Of a DNA stretch of 64,000 nucleotides, positions 25,280 through 33,277 are shown piece by piece; position 1 is the first letter of the stretch; every line of letters begins with the position of its first letter. The notes beneath the pieces are model-generated. The model saw nothing but the letters and a program-made list of their open reading frames with translations. It was not told where the DNA came from and ran no database searches. Source of the DNA: an uncultured Desulfuromonas sp. GTDB lineage: Bacteria > Desulfobacterota > Desulfuromonadia > Desulfuromonadales > Desulfuromonadaceae. The position numbers were made by a program, and so were the translations under genes. The stretch covers positions 310,001 through 374,000 of the forward strand of contig NZ_OY787469.1 in assembly GCF_963678835.1 (NCBI RefSeq), written 5' to 3'.

Positions 25280-28024
25280 ATGTACCGTATCACCCTGGCA
25301 AAAACGGTTGCTACCGTTGCCATGACCTTGGGACTCGCCGTGTCGGCCATGGCCGACACGGAAGAAGTCGACACTCTGGAGCTGGAGACGATGACCGTCA
25401 CCGCCGCGCCGCAAGAAGAGCAAAACACCATAGGCTTAAACGCCGGCCTGAATGCCGCCGACATTGAGCGACGCGGGGCTAGTCACATGAGCGATCTGAT
25501 TGACCAGATTTCCGGTACCTCGGTCAACAACCTCTACAGCCGCCCGGAAATCTCCGTCGGGGTGCAGGGAATTTCCGGGCACGGACGGGTCACCCAGACC
25601 CTCGAAGGCATCAAGCAGAATTTCACCGCCTTTACCCGCGATATCGGGCAGACCGGCTCCATCTTTGTCCAGTCGCAGTTTTTAAAAAACATCGACGTCA
25701 CCCGGGGCGGCGGCGCCGGTACCGCCGGCATGGGCGGCCTGGGCAGTTCGGTGAATTTCAGCTACCTGGATCTGGAGGATATTCTGCGTCCGGGGAAAAA
25801 GATCGGCGGCCTGATCCGGGGCGCCACTGGAATCAGCAAATACGCCAATGGCCGGGAACCCACCGGCTCCGTGTTCCTCGGCGGTCGTACCGACCACTGG
25901 GATGTCATGGTGGGCGCGGCGCGAAGCAAGAACGATCCCTATCGCATCGGCAACAATTTCAGCACAAGCGATATGAAGCGTGACGCCTATGCGAACAATC
26001 TGGATTTTGCCGCTATGCTACAGCTTGATGGGGGTAAGATTGTTTCCACCTTGGATGAAGGAGTGATGAGGGAATATAGGCTTAAAGGCATGGGCGGCGT
26101 GGGCGCCTACGTTGAAAAAAACCAATTCAGCGCTCGCCAGTTAAAGTGGCTGGAAGAGGCGGCCGATGCTCCCCTGCTGGGGACGCAGAAAGAGGAAGAC
26201 GCTCAGATGCTGCGCCTGCGCCACTATTTCAACGATGCCAACGACCAGCGCCTGGAGCTGTTTGCCACAGCCAATTCCGCGGAGTACGAGACCGACCAGC
26301 AGCCGACCATCTGGGTCAATGAGGATGGTTCGTCCCGCTGGCACGACTACCCCTGGTCGGTAAAGGCGGAGCTGGACAGCACGGTTGTCAGCCTCAAATA
26401 CGGCGGTAATTTTTCCGACTGGCTGAACCCGCAGGCACAGATTTTTTACGAACAGCAAGAGCGCAAGCAACGCTGGACGGGTCTTGCGTCAGGCAGCGCG
26501 AAGGATCAACCGTTGCACTATTTCGTTGATATCGGCTCCACCGGCCTGAAGATCGACAATGCCGGCCATTTTCACACGGCCCTGACCGGGCCGCTCCGGC
26601 TGGATGTCGGGCTGGAACTGCGCCACTCGGATAAAAAAGTCGACAGCCTGACGGAAACTGAATACTTCGTACAGGAGCAGCAGGCCAACGGGCATGACCT
26701 CCACGACCTGCAGTGGGATCCGGATTCGCGCACCGACACGGCGGGCCTGGCCCTGAGCCTGAGCACGGAGGGTGACGGCCCCTGGCAGAGCAGTGTCGGC
26801 GCGGGCTGCCAGCGTGTTTGGATGACGGTCAAGGATCCGATATTTGAGACCGGCAATATCAAGCCGGGCGGGGGGACACTTTATGCTGCCGGGTATTATT
26901 TCCCCCAGTTTCTGGCGCAAGGCTATCCGTTTTCTCAGGCTCTGCAAATGGCGAGTGAGGCCGCCACGCAATCATCGCACTCTGTTCTCATTGATCCCGA
27001 TGCAGATGCTACGGTCGCCGAACCGGGCGATCAGAAATATCGATGGGACCTGAAATCCGCGCATTTTGACACCCAATATACGCTGGCGAACACCGGGCTG
27101 ACGCCCTACGTGCGGGTCGGCTACAGCGAGCGCGCCCCCACCAGCGGCGAGATGTACATCAATGGCGCCTGGCTGAAAACCTACTTTAGTCCTAACCCCG
27201 ATCTGGAGCCGGAGGAAAACCTGGCCTTTCAGGCCGGGGTCAACTACCAGCGGGAATCCTTGTTGTCCGGCAATGACCGGCTCGACATCGGCGTGAACTA
27301 CTACCGCAACCGTATTCGCAACTACATCACCTACGGACCGATTCGCGAGTTGGATGGCGATGACGCCGCCCCGTTTGAGATGGGTGCCAACGCAGCGCAC
27401 ATGAATGACCTGGAGGACTTCATTCGTCACGGCGTTGAGCTGAATCTGAACTATCACCACCCCCTGTTTTATGTGCGGGCCAACCTGACGCTGCCGATCC
27501 GCCGCGACAACAAAATCTGCTCCTGGGAATCGCCCAGCGGTAGAAACTATCACAAGGTCGTAAATCCTGACGGGTCGGTCACTTATACCCCGTACGAGGG
27601 CAAGGGCAAACGGGTCTGCTATTCCTCCTGGGACTGGATGCAGACCGGGGAGATCGAGCCGGTCCGCGGCAGTTTGACCGCGGCGCTGACCCCTTTGGAG
27701 GGCAACCTGGAGGTGGGCGGCACCCTGCACTACCGCGGTAAGCAGCGGGCGGTCTTCTGGTACGATCCGGACCTCGTTGGGAACCACGATGCGGAGGAGA
27801 ACTCGGCAGCGGACTTGCCGGACCACAGCGATTTTGTCGATATCTCGCTGTGGCCCAAGGTCATCAAGGTCGATCTGTTCGTCAATTACCACATCAACGA
27901 CCGGCTCAAGGCGGGCCTCTACCTGGCCAATCTGACCGACCAAATGGAAGCGACCACCACCACCTTTGGTTACAACTTCTATCCGGGGCGGACCTTGACT
28001 GCCTCGCTGGAATACCGCTTCTAG
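25280..28024 (+). CDS. Large TonB-dependent receptor (haem/transferrin-receptor-like layout)
   Basis: 914 residues; the ATG at 25280 follows CGGAGGT closely. Signal peptide 'MYRITLAKTVATVAMTLG', TonB box 'LELETMTVTAAPQEEQ', and a divergent plug lacking the usual LRGPQGTLYG block but with 'VGVQGISGHGRVTQTLEGIK' and 'IDVTRGGGAGTAGMGGLGSS'. The barrel has 'YVRVGYSERAPTSGEMY' and 'NPDLEPEENLAFQAG', found in HasR/TbpA-type receptors, and ends 'GRTLTASLEYRF'. An extracellular loop at about 760-800 holds two Cys ('KICSW', 'RVCYSSW'), probably a disulphide. It may take metal or haem from a larger ligand rather than a small siderophore. Near-identical DUF4198 genes flank it on both sides. Confidence 0.92.
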   Translation: MYRITLAKTVATVAMTLGLAVSAMADTEEVDTLELETMTVTAAPQEEQNTIGLNAGLNAADIERRGASHMSDLIDQISGTSVNNLYSRPEISVGVQGISGHGRVTQTLEGIKQNFTAFTRDIGQTGSIFVQSQFLKNIDVTRGGGAGTAGMGGLGSSVNFSYLDLEDILRPGKKIGGLIRGATGISKYANGREPTGSVFLGGRTDHWDVMVGAARSKNDPYRIGNNFSTSDMKRDAYANNLDFAAMLQLDGGKIVSTLDEGVMREYRLKGMGGVGAYVEKNQFSARQLKWLEEAADAPLLGTQKEEDAQMLRLRHYFNDANDQRLELFATANSAEYETDQQPTIWVNEDGSSRWHDYPWSVKAELDSTVVSLKYGGNFSDWLNPQAQIFYEQQERKQRWTGLASGSAKDQPLHYFVDIGSTGLKIDNAGHFHTALTGPLRLDVGLELRHSDKKVDSLTETEYFVQEQQANGHDLHDLQWDPDSRTDTAGLALSLSTEGDGPWQSSVGAGCQRVWMTVKDPIFETGNIKPGGGTLYAAGYYFPQFLAQGYPFSQALQMASEAATQSSHSVLIDPDADATVAEPGDQKYRWDLKSAHFDTQYTLANTGLTPYVRVGYSERAPTSGEMYINGAWLKTYFSPNPDLEPEENLAFQAGVNYQRESLLSGNDRLDIGVNYYRNRIRNYITYGPIRELDGDDAAPFEMGANAAHMNDLEDFIRHGVELNLNYHHPLFYVRANLTLPIRRDNKICSWESPSGRNYHKVVNPDGSVTYTPYEGKGKRVCYSSWDWMQTGEIEPVRGSLTAALTPLEGNLEVGGTLHYRGKQRAVFWYDPDLVGNHDAEENSAADLPDHSDFVDISLWPKVIKVDLFVNYHINDRLKAGLYLANLTDQMEATTTTFGYNFYPGRTLTASLEYRF

Positions 28025-28038
28025 CGTGTCTGGGCGCG

Positions 28039-28057
28039 ACTCCCCGTTAAGGGGAGT
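28039..28057. terminator. Hairpin after the 914-residue receptor
   Basis: ACTCCCC and GGGGAGT with loop GTTAA, extended outward by GCG/CGC pairs, followed by TTTG. It lies 15 bases after the stop codon. Confidence 0.6.
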
Positions 28058-28208
28058 TTGTCGCCGTTCTTTTGTATTGCTGTACGTGTTTTGCCTCATT
28101 GATGCGGGTCGCCCGACCACGCGGGAAGCCGTCTCGGATCGGCCCGGAGGTGAGGGATTGACGGTGTGCGACCATTCTTTATTTTTTTAGTCAAAAAAGG
28201 AGACTCCA

Positions 28209-29093
28209 TTGAAACGTTTTGTCTTGTTTGCAACAGGTCTTTTTCTTGCGCTGACCTCCATGGCGAGCGCCCATTCCGTGTGGATCAACAGTTTTGAGTC
28301 CCATGCCCACGGCTCACACCATTCCATGGTTTCGCTGGGCTGGGGGCATGCTCTGCCCATGGATGACATTCTCAATTCGCCCAACGGCCGCATCGCCATT
28401 GGGGAATTCACCCTTTACGATCCGGCCATGAACAAAACGGATCTGATCAAGCCGCCGTGCAAGGTGGAGCAAGCAACGGCATCCACCAGCGATATCGATC
28501 TGTACGCCGCGGATCTCGCCACCCAGAAAATTGCCTTGAAACCGCAAAGCAGTGCTGGCGTTTACCAGTTGAGCGCGGTTTCCGTGCCGTCTTTTTATAC
28601 CCAGTATGTCGATAAAAAGGGGCGGCAGAGGATGGCTTTGAAGCCGAAAAACGAGGTGGATGATATTGACAAGGTGTTGATGGCGGTCAAATTTCAGGCG
28701 TTTGCCAAGTCCTATCTCACCAACGGCGCCTGGACCGATCCGCAACCCCTCGGCCACGGGTTGGAAATCATTCCCCGCACCGATTTGAGCAATCTGCACG
28801 TCGGTGATCTGGTCGAGGTGGATGTGCTGTTTTACGGCCAACCGCTGACGGCAACGGCGAAGAGCATCGAATACATCACCGCGCACAGCCGCAGCTTCGG
28901 CCAGAGCGACGGGTTTGCGCTGTTTTCCTATCTGATGAACGGCCGGGCGCAGTTTCGGGTGCAAAGCGCCGGGCAGTGGATGATCAGCGTCAACCACAAG
29001 GACGACGTCACTGCGGGCGGCCCGCTGAAGGATCTGGTCGGCAAGGCCGACCAGGTTTACCACGGTGCCAGCCTGACATTTAATGTGAACTAG
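28209..29093 (+). CDS. DUF4198 periplasmic protein, copy B (TTG start)
   Basis: 294 residues, TTG start 7 bases after AAAAGGAG, giving the signal peptide 'VLFATGLFLALTSMASA'. It is a close paralogue of copy A (about 35 differences by hand alignment), with most changes in the signal peptide and around residues 85-115. The His-rich start of the mature protein ('HSVWINSFESHAHGSHH') is retained. One unusual change is a Cys in 'KPPCKVEQ' where copy A has Phe. Periplasmic metal binding next to the receptor at 25280 is the likely role. The two copies probably arose by duplication around the receptor. Confidence 0.85.
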   Translation: MKRFVLFATGLFLALTSMASAHSVWINSFESHAHGSHHSMVSLGWGHALPMDDILNSPNGRIAIGEFTLYDPAMNKTDLIKPPCKVEQATASTSDIDLYAADLATQKIALKPQSSAGVYQLSAVSVPSFYTQYVDKKGRQRMALKPKNEVDDIDKVLMAVKFQAFAKSYLTNGAWTDPQPLGHGLEIIPRTDLSNLHVGDLVEVDVLFYGQPLTATAKSIEYITAHSRSFGQSDGFALFSYLMNGRAQFRVQSAGQWMISVNHKDDVTAGGPLKDLVGKADQVYHGASLTFNVN

Positions 29094-29099
29094 TACATC

Positions 29100-29245
29100 A
29101 GCATATTTGAAATTGTCGTTTGTAGGAGCGGCTTCAGCCGCGAAGATCCAAGCTTTGAAAAGCAACAATTCAAAACTATTCGCGAATAAATTCGCTCCTA
29201 CAGGTGGTCTCTGCGATGACAAAATTGAGTGTGTTCAAATTCTAG
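29100..29245 (+). repeat. REP-like palindromic repeat, copy 3 (best preserved)
   Basis: The core is 29122-29201: GTAGGAGCGGCTTCAGCCGCGA and TCGCGAATAAATTCGCTCCTAC, an imperfect palindrome of the type seen as REP/BIME elements in many proteobacteria. Flanks match the copy at 14276 (TTGAAATTGTC before, ACAAAATTGAGTGTGTTCAA after). It lies 7 bases after the stop of the DUF4198 gene. Confidence 0.75.
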
Positions 29246-29346
29246 GGGCGCGTTGACCTCCAATATGGCGGTGCGCACGGGCAGATCAGGTGTTCACGCC
29301 CTGCGCACCGCAACACACTCGGCTGTCCTTCCACGACGGTTCTCTC

Positions 29347-29504
29347 GTGTCCTGTTTGGTTCGTTGTTTGTATGAATTCTGAGTCATTTTTTCTGTTGTA
29401 AGGCGTGCCGCCGCAGGCCTGGCCGAAGCCAAGCCGAGAAGGCAGAACGGAGACAGCGGTAAAAAGGGCCAGAATTGGACGAAAGAACGAACCAAACAGG
29501 ACAC
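29347..29504. repeat. 158-bp element with 19-bp perfect inverted ends
   Basis: GTGTCCTGTTTGGTTCGTT at 29347-29365 is repeated exactly in inverted orientation at 29486-29504. The 120 bases between are GC-richer at the right side and have no coding sense. The layout is that of a MITE or of a long stem with a large loop. It lies just before the methyltransferase gene at 29541. Confidence 0.65.
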
Positions 29505-29540
29505 TCGCTAAAGTGACGATTGAAAAAAGGAGCGTAATCC

Positions 29541-30359
29541 ATGGAAAAAGTGCGTATCACCGACAGCATTTCGGAAACCCTGTTCATCAATATTCCCATG
29601 AAGGCCGGCGAGCACGCCCGCCTTGACGGGATTCTCAAAGATCCCTTTTCCGCCCAGCTCGTCAAGAGGCTGGATTATGATTTTTCACGCTTCGCATCCG
29701 CCCCCCTGTCGCGTATCGGCGTGGTGGTGCGGGCGCGTTATTTTGACGAAGAGAGCATGGCTTTCCTGAACGCAAACAAAGGGAAAAACCTGATCGTTGT
29801 CCATGTGGGGGCGGGTTTGGATACCCGGTTTTTGCGCATCGACGGTGCAGGGCAGCCGGCTGTTTTTTACGAACTGGATCTGCCCGATGTCATTGATCTA
29901 CGCGAAAAGGTTCTACCGCCGTTGGAAAACGAGCATCTGATCAGGGCGTCCATGTTTGAGACGGACTGGATGGACGATTTGAGCGCCCGGCATCCGGACG
30001 GACATTTTCTCTTTGTTATTGAGGGGATTTGCATGTACTTCCCCGAGGCGAAGCTCAGGCAGTTTTTTCGGGATCTGGCGCAGCGGTTTTCCGGAGAGAT
30101 CCTGTGCGACCTGCTCAATGTCTGGATGAGCAAAAATTCGAAGAAACACGATGTCCTGAAAAAAATGGAGGCTGAATTCGCCTTTGGCATCGACGACGAA
30201 AAGCGCATAGAGCAGTGGCATCCGCGCCTTCATTATGTGAAAACCGCGTTGATTATGAAACAGCATCCCGCCAGATGGGGGTTTTTCATCAGCCACTTTT
30301 TTGCGAATTTGCCGTTTATCAAAAAATCGTCCAAAATGGTAACCTACCGGCTGGAATAA
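29541..30359 (+). CDS. Class I methyltransferase, leucine-carboxyl-methyltransferase/TcmP-like (COG3315)
   Basis: 272 residues; ATG at 29541 after AAAGGAG at a good distance. Features of the LCM/TcmP family: 'ARLDGILKDPFSAQLVKRL' near the N-terminus, 'VVHVGAGLDTRFLRI' (SAM-binding motif I with the family's GAGLDTR), 'FYELDLPDVIDLR' and 'FVIEGICMYF'. Family members O-methylate small molecules or polyketide-like acids with SAM. It stands alone with its own leader in the receptor island. A role in altering a chelator or its precursor is possible but not shown. Confidence 0.88.
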   Translation: MEKVRITDSISETLFINIPMKAGEHARLDGILKDPFSAQLVKRLDYDFSRFASAPLSRIGVVVRARYFDEESMAFLNANKGKNLIVVHVGAGLDTRFLRIDGAGQPAVFYELDLPDVIDLREKVLPPLENEHLIRASMFETDWMDDLSARHPDGHFLFVIEGICMYFPEAKLRQFFRDLAQRFSGEILCDLLNVWMSKNSKKHDVLKKMEAEFAFGIDDEKRIEQWHPRLHYVKTALIMKQHPARWGFFISHFFANLPFIKKSSKMVTYRLE

Positions 30360-30633
30360 GCGGACCTGTTTGCGTTGAAACGACGTCTGCACGGGGGCCA
30401 TTTCGCCTGCAGAGCGCCGCACCGCGAGAACAAGCTGTTGCAAACAGCCTGCTAAGGCACTGACACAATGGGTGATCTTCGGCAACCCGTGCTCCAGAGA
30501 AACATCGCTGAACATCGTTTGTTGATTGTGGTCTTTTTTCGCGCCTTTTTTCGCGTATAAATATCTCCTGTACATTCAGGAGGTTGTCTGTAGAGAGTCT
30601 TGTCAACAACCTGCCAGTACCTCAACCTATTCT

Positions 30634-30778
30634 GGCTGTTGACAAACAGGCTCCCCGAGCCCAAGGACGGGCGAGCCAAAAACAAGGAGAGGTTTAACTC
30701 CTTGTTTTTGTAAGTGAAGCAAAACCGCGTTTTTGCGAAACGGCCATGACAAAGTCCCTGGATGGACTTTGTCATCAA
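30634..30778 (+). repeat. Dispersed hairpin element, copy 3
   Basis: Same block order as copy 2: GGCTGTTGACAAACAGGCTC, CCCAAGGACGGGCGAGCC, inner hairpin AAAAACAAGGAG (30678-30689) with CTCCTTGTTTTT (30698-30709), then GCGAAACGGCCATGACAAAG and GGATGGACTTTGTCATCAA. The inner stem differs from copy 2 at two positions on each arm, yet pairing is kept. The rest of 30360-31039 has no gene. Confidence 0.7.
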
Positions 30779-30910
30779 ACAGAATAGGCGCGGCCCCAGC
30801 CGCGCCTATTTTCGCAACCGTCGCAACGATTTCCGCTATCGGATGGGCACCCACAACGACTGCATGAAACAAACTGGCGCGCCGGACAATGGCTGTACGG
30901 CTCCATAAAA

Positions 30911-30948
30911 TTATCGATAAACAATAATTTATTATTGATCTACGATAT
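30911..30948 (+). promoter_or_regulatory. Long imperfect palindrome, likely operator of the DUF2975/Xre pair
   Basis: TTATCGATAAACAATAAT and ATTATTGATCTACGATAT (13 of 18 positions symmetric) flank a central TT; the inner CAATAAT/ATTATTG is perfect. It lies about 90 bases before the DUF2975 gene in the presumed promoter and is a good candidate binding site for the small Xre-type regulator encoded downstream. Confidence 0.5.
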
Positions 30949-31039
30949 TTTTGGTGTATTTTACTTAAAACTGGATCCTGAGTCAGCGACGGACCACGCG
31001 CCTTGCTTCAGGTAAAAATCACACCGAGAGGAGTACACC

Positions 31040-31582
31040 ATGGACAATTTGGACAAAATAAAAAAAATCAGTAAAAATTTCGAGGTGCTGTGTTCGGCCC
31101 TGCTGGTCTGCGTACCGCTTTATTATCTCGTGTTCTGGGTTTTTATTAATGTCCTGCCCACAAGTTTCATCACGGTCAACACTGCCGTCGTGCCCCTTGT
31201 CGACAATGAAGTGTCTCCCGCTTTGCAGATGGCAGGGTTCGTCGCTAGCCTGTTACCCCTGTCGGCACTGACCTATATCCTTCTGAAGGTCCGCCGCCTG
31301 TTCGGCCACTACAAACAGGGGGAAATTTTCTCCTTTAGCCATGTCGAACTGTTCAAGAAAACCGCCTGGGGACTTGTTTTTTGGGTTGTTTTTTCGATGA
31401 TCTACGATTCAGCCAAAAGCATTATTTTTTCCTTCGGCAACCCACCGGGAAGCCGTGTGGTGACCGTTGGATTTGGCTCCTCAGAAATCACAACCTTGAT
31501 AACCGCTGGCATGGTGTTGATGATCGCCTGGGTGATGGATGAAGGGCGCCTGCTCCATGAAGAAACAACGTTGACAATTTAG
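31040..31582 (+). CDS. DUF2975 membrane protein
   Basis: 180 residues; start ATG at 31040 after GAGAGGAG. Four membrane segments are visible (about 17-37, 60-82, 107-128 and 150-168), with a short charged stretch 'KVRRLFGHYKQGEIFSF' between the second and third, which is the signature part of DUF2975. Such proteins are nearly always encoded directly before a short Xre/YozG-type regulator, as here (9 bases away). They are thought to sense membrane or stress conditions; the exact role is unknown. Confidence 0.85.
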   Translation: MDNLDKIKKISKNFEVLCSALLVCVPLYYLVFWVFINVLPTSFITVNTAVVPLVDNEVSPALQMAGFVASLLPLSALTYILLKVRRLFGHYKQGEIFSFSHVELFKKTAWGLVFWVVFSMIYDSAKSIIFSFGNPPGSRVVTVGFGSSEITTLITAGMVLMIAWVMDEGRLLHEETTLTI

Positions 31583-31591
31583 GGGATGACA

Positions 31592-31801
31592 ATGGCGATT
31601 ATCATCAATCTGGACGTCATCATGGCGCAGCGGAAAATGAAATCAACAGATCTGGCAAAAATGATCGGAATCACGGAACAAAACCTGTCTATTCTTAAAA
31701 CGGGAAAGGCCAAAGCGATCCGGTTCTCGACGCTGGAGGCCATTTGTCGCCATCTGCAATGCCAGCCCGGAGAAATTCTTGAATACCGTCGAGAAGACTA
31801 A
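31592..31801 (+). CDS. Small Xre/YozG-type helix-turn-helix regulator
   Basis: 69 residues, almost only a helix-turn-helix: 'NLDVIMAQRKMKSTDLAKMI', 'GITEQNLSILKTGKAKAIRF', 'LEAICRHLQCQPGEILEY'. It belongs to the group that pairs with DUF2975 proteins. The ATG at 31592 is 6 bases after AGGGG and is preferred to the ATG at 31586, which abuts that site. Autoregulation through the palindrome at 30911 is likely. The stop codon runs directly into a copy of the dispersed element. Confidence 0.87.
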   Translation: MAIIINLDVIMAQRKMKSTDLAKMIGITEQNLSILKTGKAKAIRFSTLEAICRHLQCQPGEILEYRRED

Positions 31802-31932
31802 CAGGCTGTAGGGCCCATGGACGAGCTCACAGCATCAGGGACAGGCTTTCAAATCCTTGATGTTGTGAGCAAGACGGAAATCGCATTTCGGCTTGCATGG
31901 TTGGAAAGTCCCCGGACGGGACTTTTTCAACC
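31800..31932 (+). repeat. Dispersed hairpin element, copy 4, abutting two genes
   Basis: It begins at the stop of the Xre gene (ACAGGCTGTAGGGCCCATGG), carries a weakened inner hairpin (CATCAGGGA/TCCTTGATG), GCAAGACGGAAATCGC, and ends GACGGGACTTTTTCAACC, overlapping the last codons of the minus-strand AraC gene (stop at 31927). It thus fills the whole gap between two convergent genes. Confidence 0.7.
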
Positions 31933-32979
31933 TCTTGTCAAATGGGCATCTAAATTTTCGGGTTCACGTTTGAACTCTCCTGGTGTGATCCCGTAACTTT
32001 TTCTGAAAGCCGCGATGAAATGGCTGACATTGCTGTAGCCAACGGCATACGCTGTTTCTGCAACGCCTTTTTTATCCCGTCGTAACAAGTCAATCGCTTT
32101 TTCCATCCGATATTGTCGAAGGTAGCTGTACACGGTTGTCCCGAATTCCCGTTTGAAGCCCTGTTTGAGTTTCAGGGTGTTGATTCCAACCTGGCGCGAA
32201 AGCTGATCGATCGTCGGCGGTGTCTCCATATTGCGTATCAGAAGTTCGCGGGCGGTGAAAATGTTCTGCCGGTCTTTGGCTGATAATTGAGCGGTCGATG
32301 GATAGCCGCTTTGCTCCATCAGTTGAAACAATTTGAGGCAAAGTAATTCATTGGCTTTGGCCTGGAGAAAGCATTTGCCGACTTGCCCCTCCTGATTCGC
32401 GTTTAACGTTGCCGTTGCCGCACAGAGCATGGCGGGTGTCAATCCTGAAAAGAACCGGGAATCATTGGGTTGCGGTTTGTCACGAAATAAAATATCGCAA
32501 AAACTCTGTGGCAGTCGACCTTCATCACCCATGACACACTCTTTAAGACGCGATTCACCAATCTGAATACAAACGCTGGAATAGGTAATCCCAGGCGGAA
32601 TAGAAAACACTCCTGTCAAGTGTGAGCCAGACTTGAGCCTGATACTGGAAGACCCGGAACCGGGATGGAGGGTAACCCCACCGACATTCGTGTTTGTGTC
32701 TCTCAATTCAACAACACCGCTCCCAGCAAGAATAAAATTAAAAACAATAGGGCTGTTTTCAATCCTGTAATTAATGGTTATCCCGCTGTCACTGTGGAGA
32801 TGCAGAAAACTGATGGCAAGTTCCCGGTCCAGCGGTATATGGCGGAACCCTTGGGTCAGGAGGGGGCCGGTGCTGTAGCGATACGCATCGTCCTGTTGGC
32901 AGGAATTGTAAAGAGATGCGTGATTTCGGGCGCTGTGGCAGGAAAAAGTTGATTTTTTGTAGTTTTGCGAACAGGGCAT
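31927..32979 (-). CDS. AraC-family transcriptional activator, PchR type (fifth copy)
   Basis: 350 residues; the ATG at 32979 follows AAGGA, preferred over a TTG at 33021. N-terminal sensor half (about 1-235) with 'VTLHPGSGSSSIRLKSGSHL'. AraC domain with 'IDQLSRQVGINTLKLKQGFK', 'REFGTTVYSYLRQYRMEKAI' and 'VAETAYAVGYSNVSHFIAAF', ending 'FRKSYGITPGEFK'. It is divergent from, and about 300 bases away from, the receptor at 33278, a classical pchR/receptor layout, so it probably activates that receptor and the genes after it. Its own last codons lie in a dispersed repeat. Confidence 0.91.
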   Translation of the reverse strand: MPCSQNYKKSTFSCHSARNHASLYNSCQQDDAYRYSTGPLLTQGFRHIPLDRELAISFLHLHSDSGITINYRIENSPIVFNFILAGSGVVELRDTNTNVGGVTLHPGSGSSSIRLKSGSHLTGVFSIPPGITYSSVCIQIGESRLKECVMGDEGRLPQSFCDILFRDKPQPNDSRFFSGLTPAMLCAATATLNANQEGQVGKCFLQAKANELLCLKLFQLMEQSGYPSTAQLSAKDRQNIFTARELLIRNMETPPTIDQLSRQVGINTLKLKQGFKREFGTTVYSYLRQYRMEKAIDLLRRDKKGVAETAYAVGYSNVSHFIAAFRKSYGITPGEFKREPENLDAHLTRG

Positions 32980-33036
32980 TGGGTTTCCTTGTGATTTTTC
33001 ATTGGTCTGTCTTAGCGCCAAATTCGTTGTCTATCA

Positions 33037-33123
33037 AACTGTTGAACCGCCTGTGGAACCCATGGATATGTGACTAAAATCGCATTTTCGTCGTTGAAAA
33101 CCTCTGGATGGGATGTATTCAAT
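33037..33123 (+). repeat. Dispersed hairpin element, internally deleted copy
   Basis: ACTGTTGAACCGCCTGTGGAACCCATGGA followed at once by AAAATCGCATTTTCG and CTCTGGATGGGATGTATTCAA: the two ends of the element without the inner hairpin. It sits in the divergent promoter region between the AraC gene and the receptor at 33278. The ends are intact although the core is missing. Confidence 0.55.
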
Positions 33124-33191
33124 CTCCCGCTATACCCGGAGCCGTAACTTTTATGCCCCTGGCGGTAGCATTGCTGACCCACCCCTTGTCT

Positions 33192-33210
33192 GAAATTGAT
33201 AATCAAGTTT
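33192..33210 (+). promoter_or_regulatory. Fur-box-like site before the receptor at 33278
   Basis: GAAATTGATAATCAAGTTT agrees with the 19-base Fur consensus GATAATGATAATCATTATC at 13 positions; its core TTGATAATCAA is a perfect palindrome. It is placed about 70 bases ahead of the receptor start, suitable for iron repression of the receptor operon. Confidence 0.45.
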
Positions 33211-33277
33211 AAATTCATCCAAAACAGTAGGGCCATCTTACCAATTAGTCAAATAAATCTCGTAGGGAGGAAAAAGG

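Noticed and set aside
30560-30590. CTCCTG-TACATT-CAGGAG hairpin as translational switch
   Set aside because: No gene starts within a useful distance after it; most likely incidental or repeat-derived.
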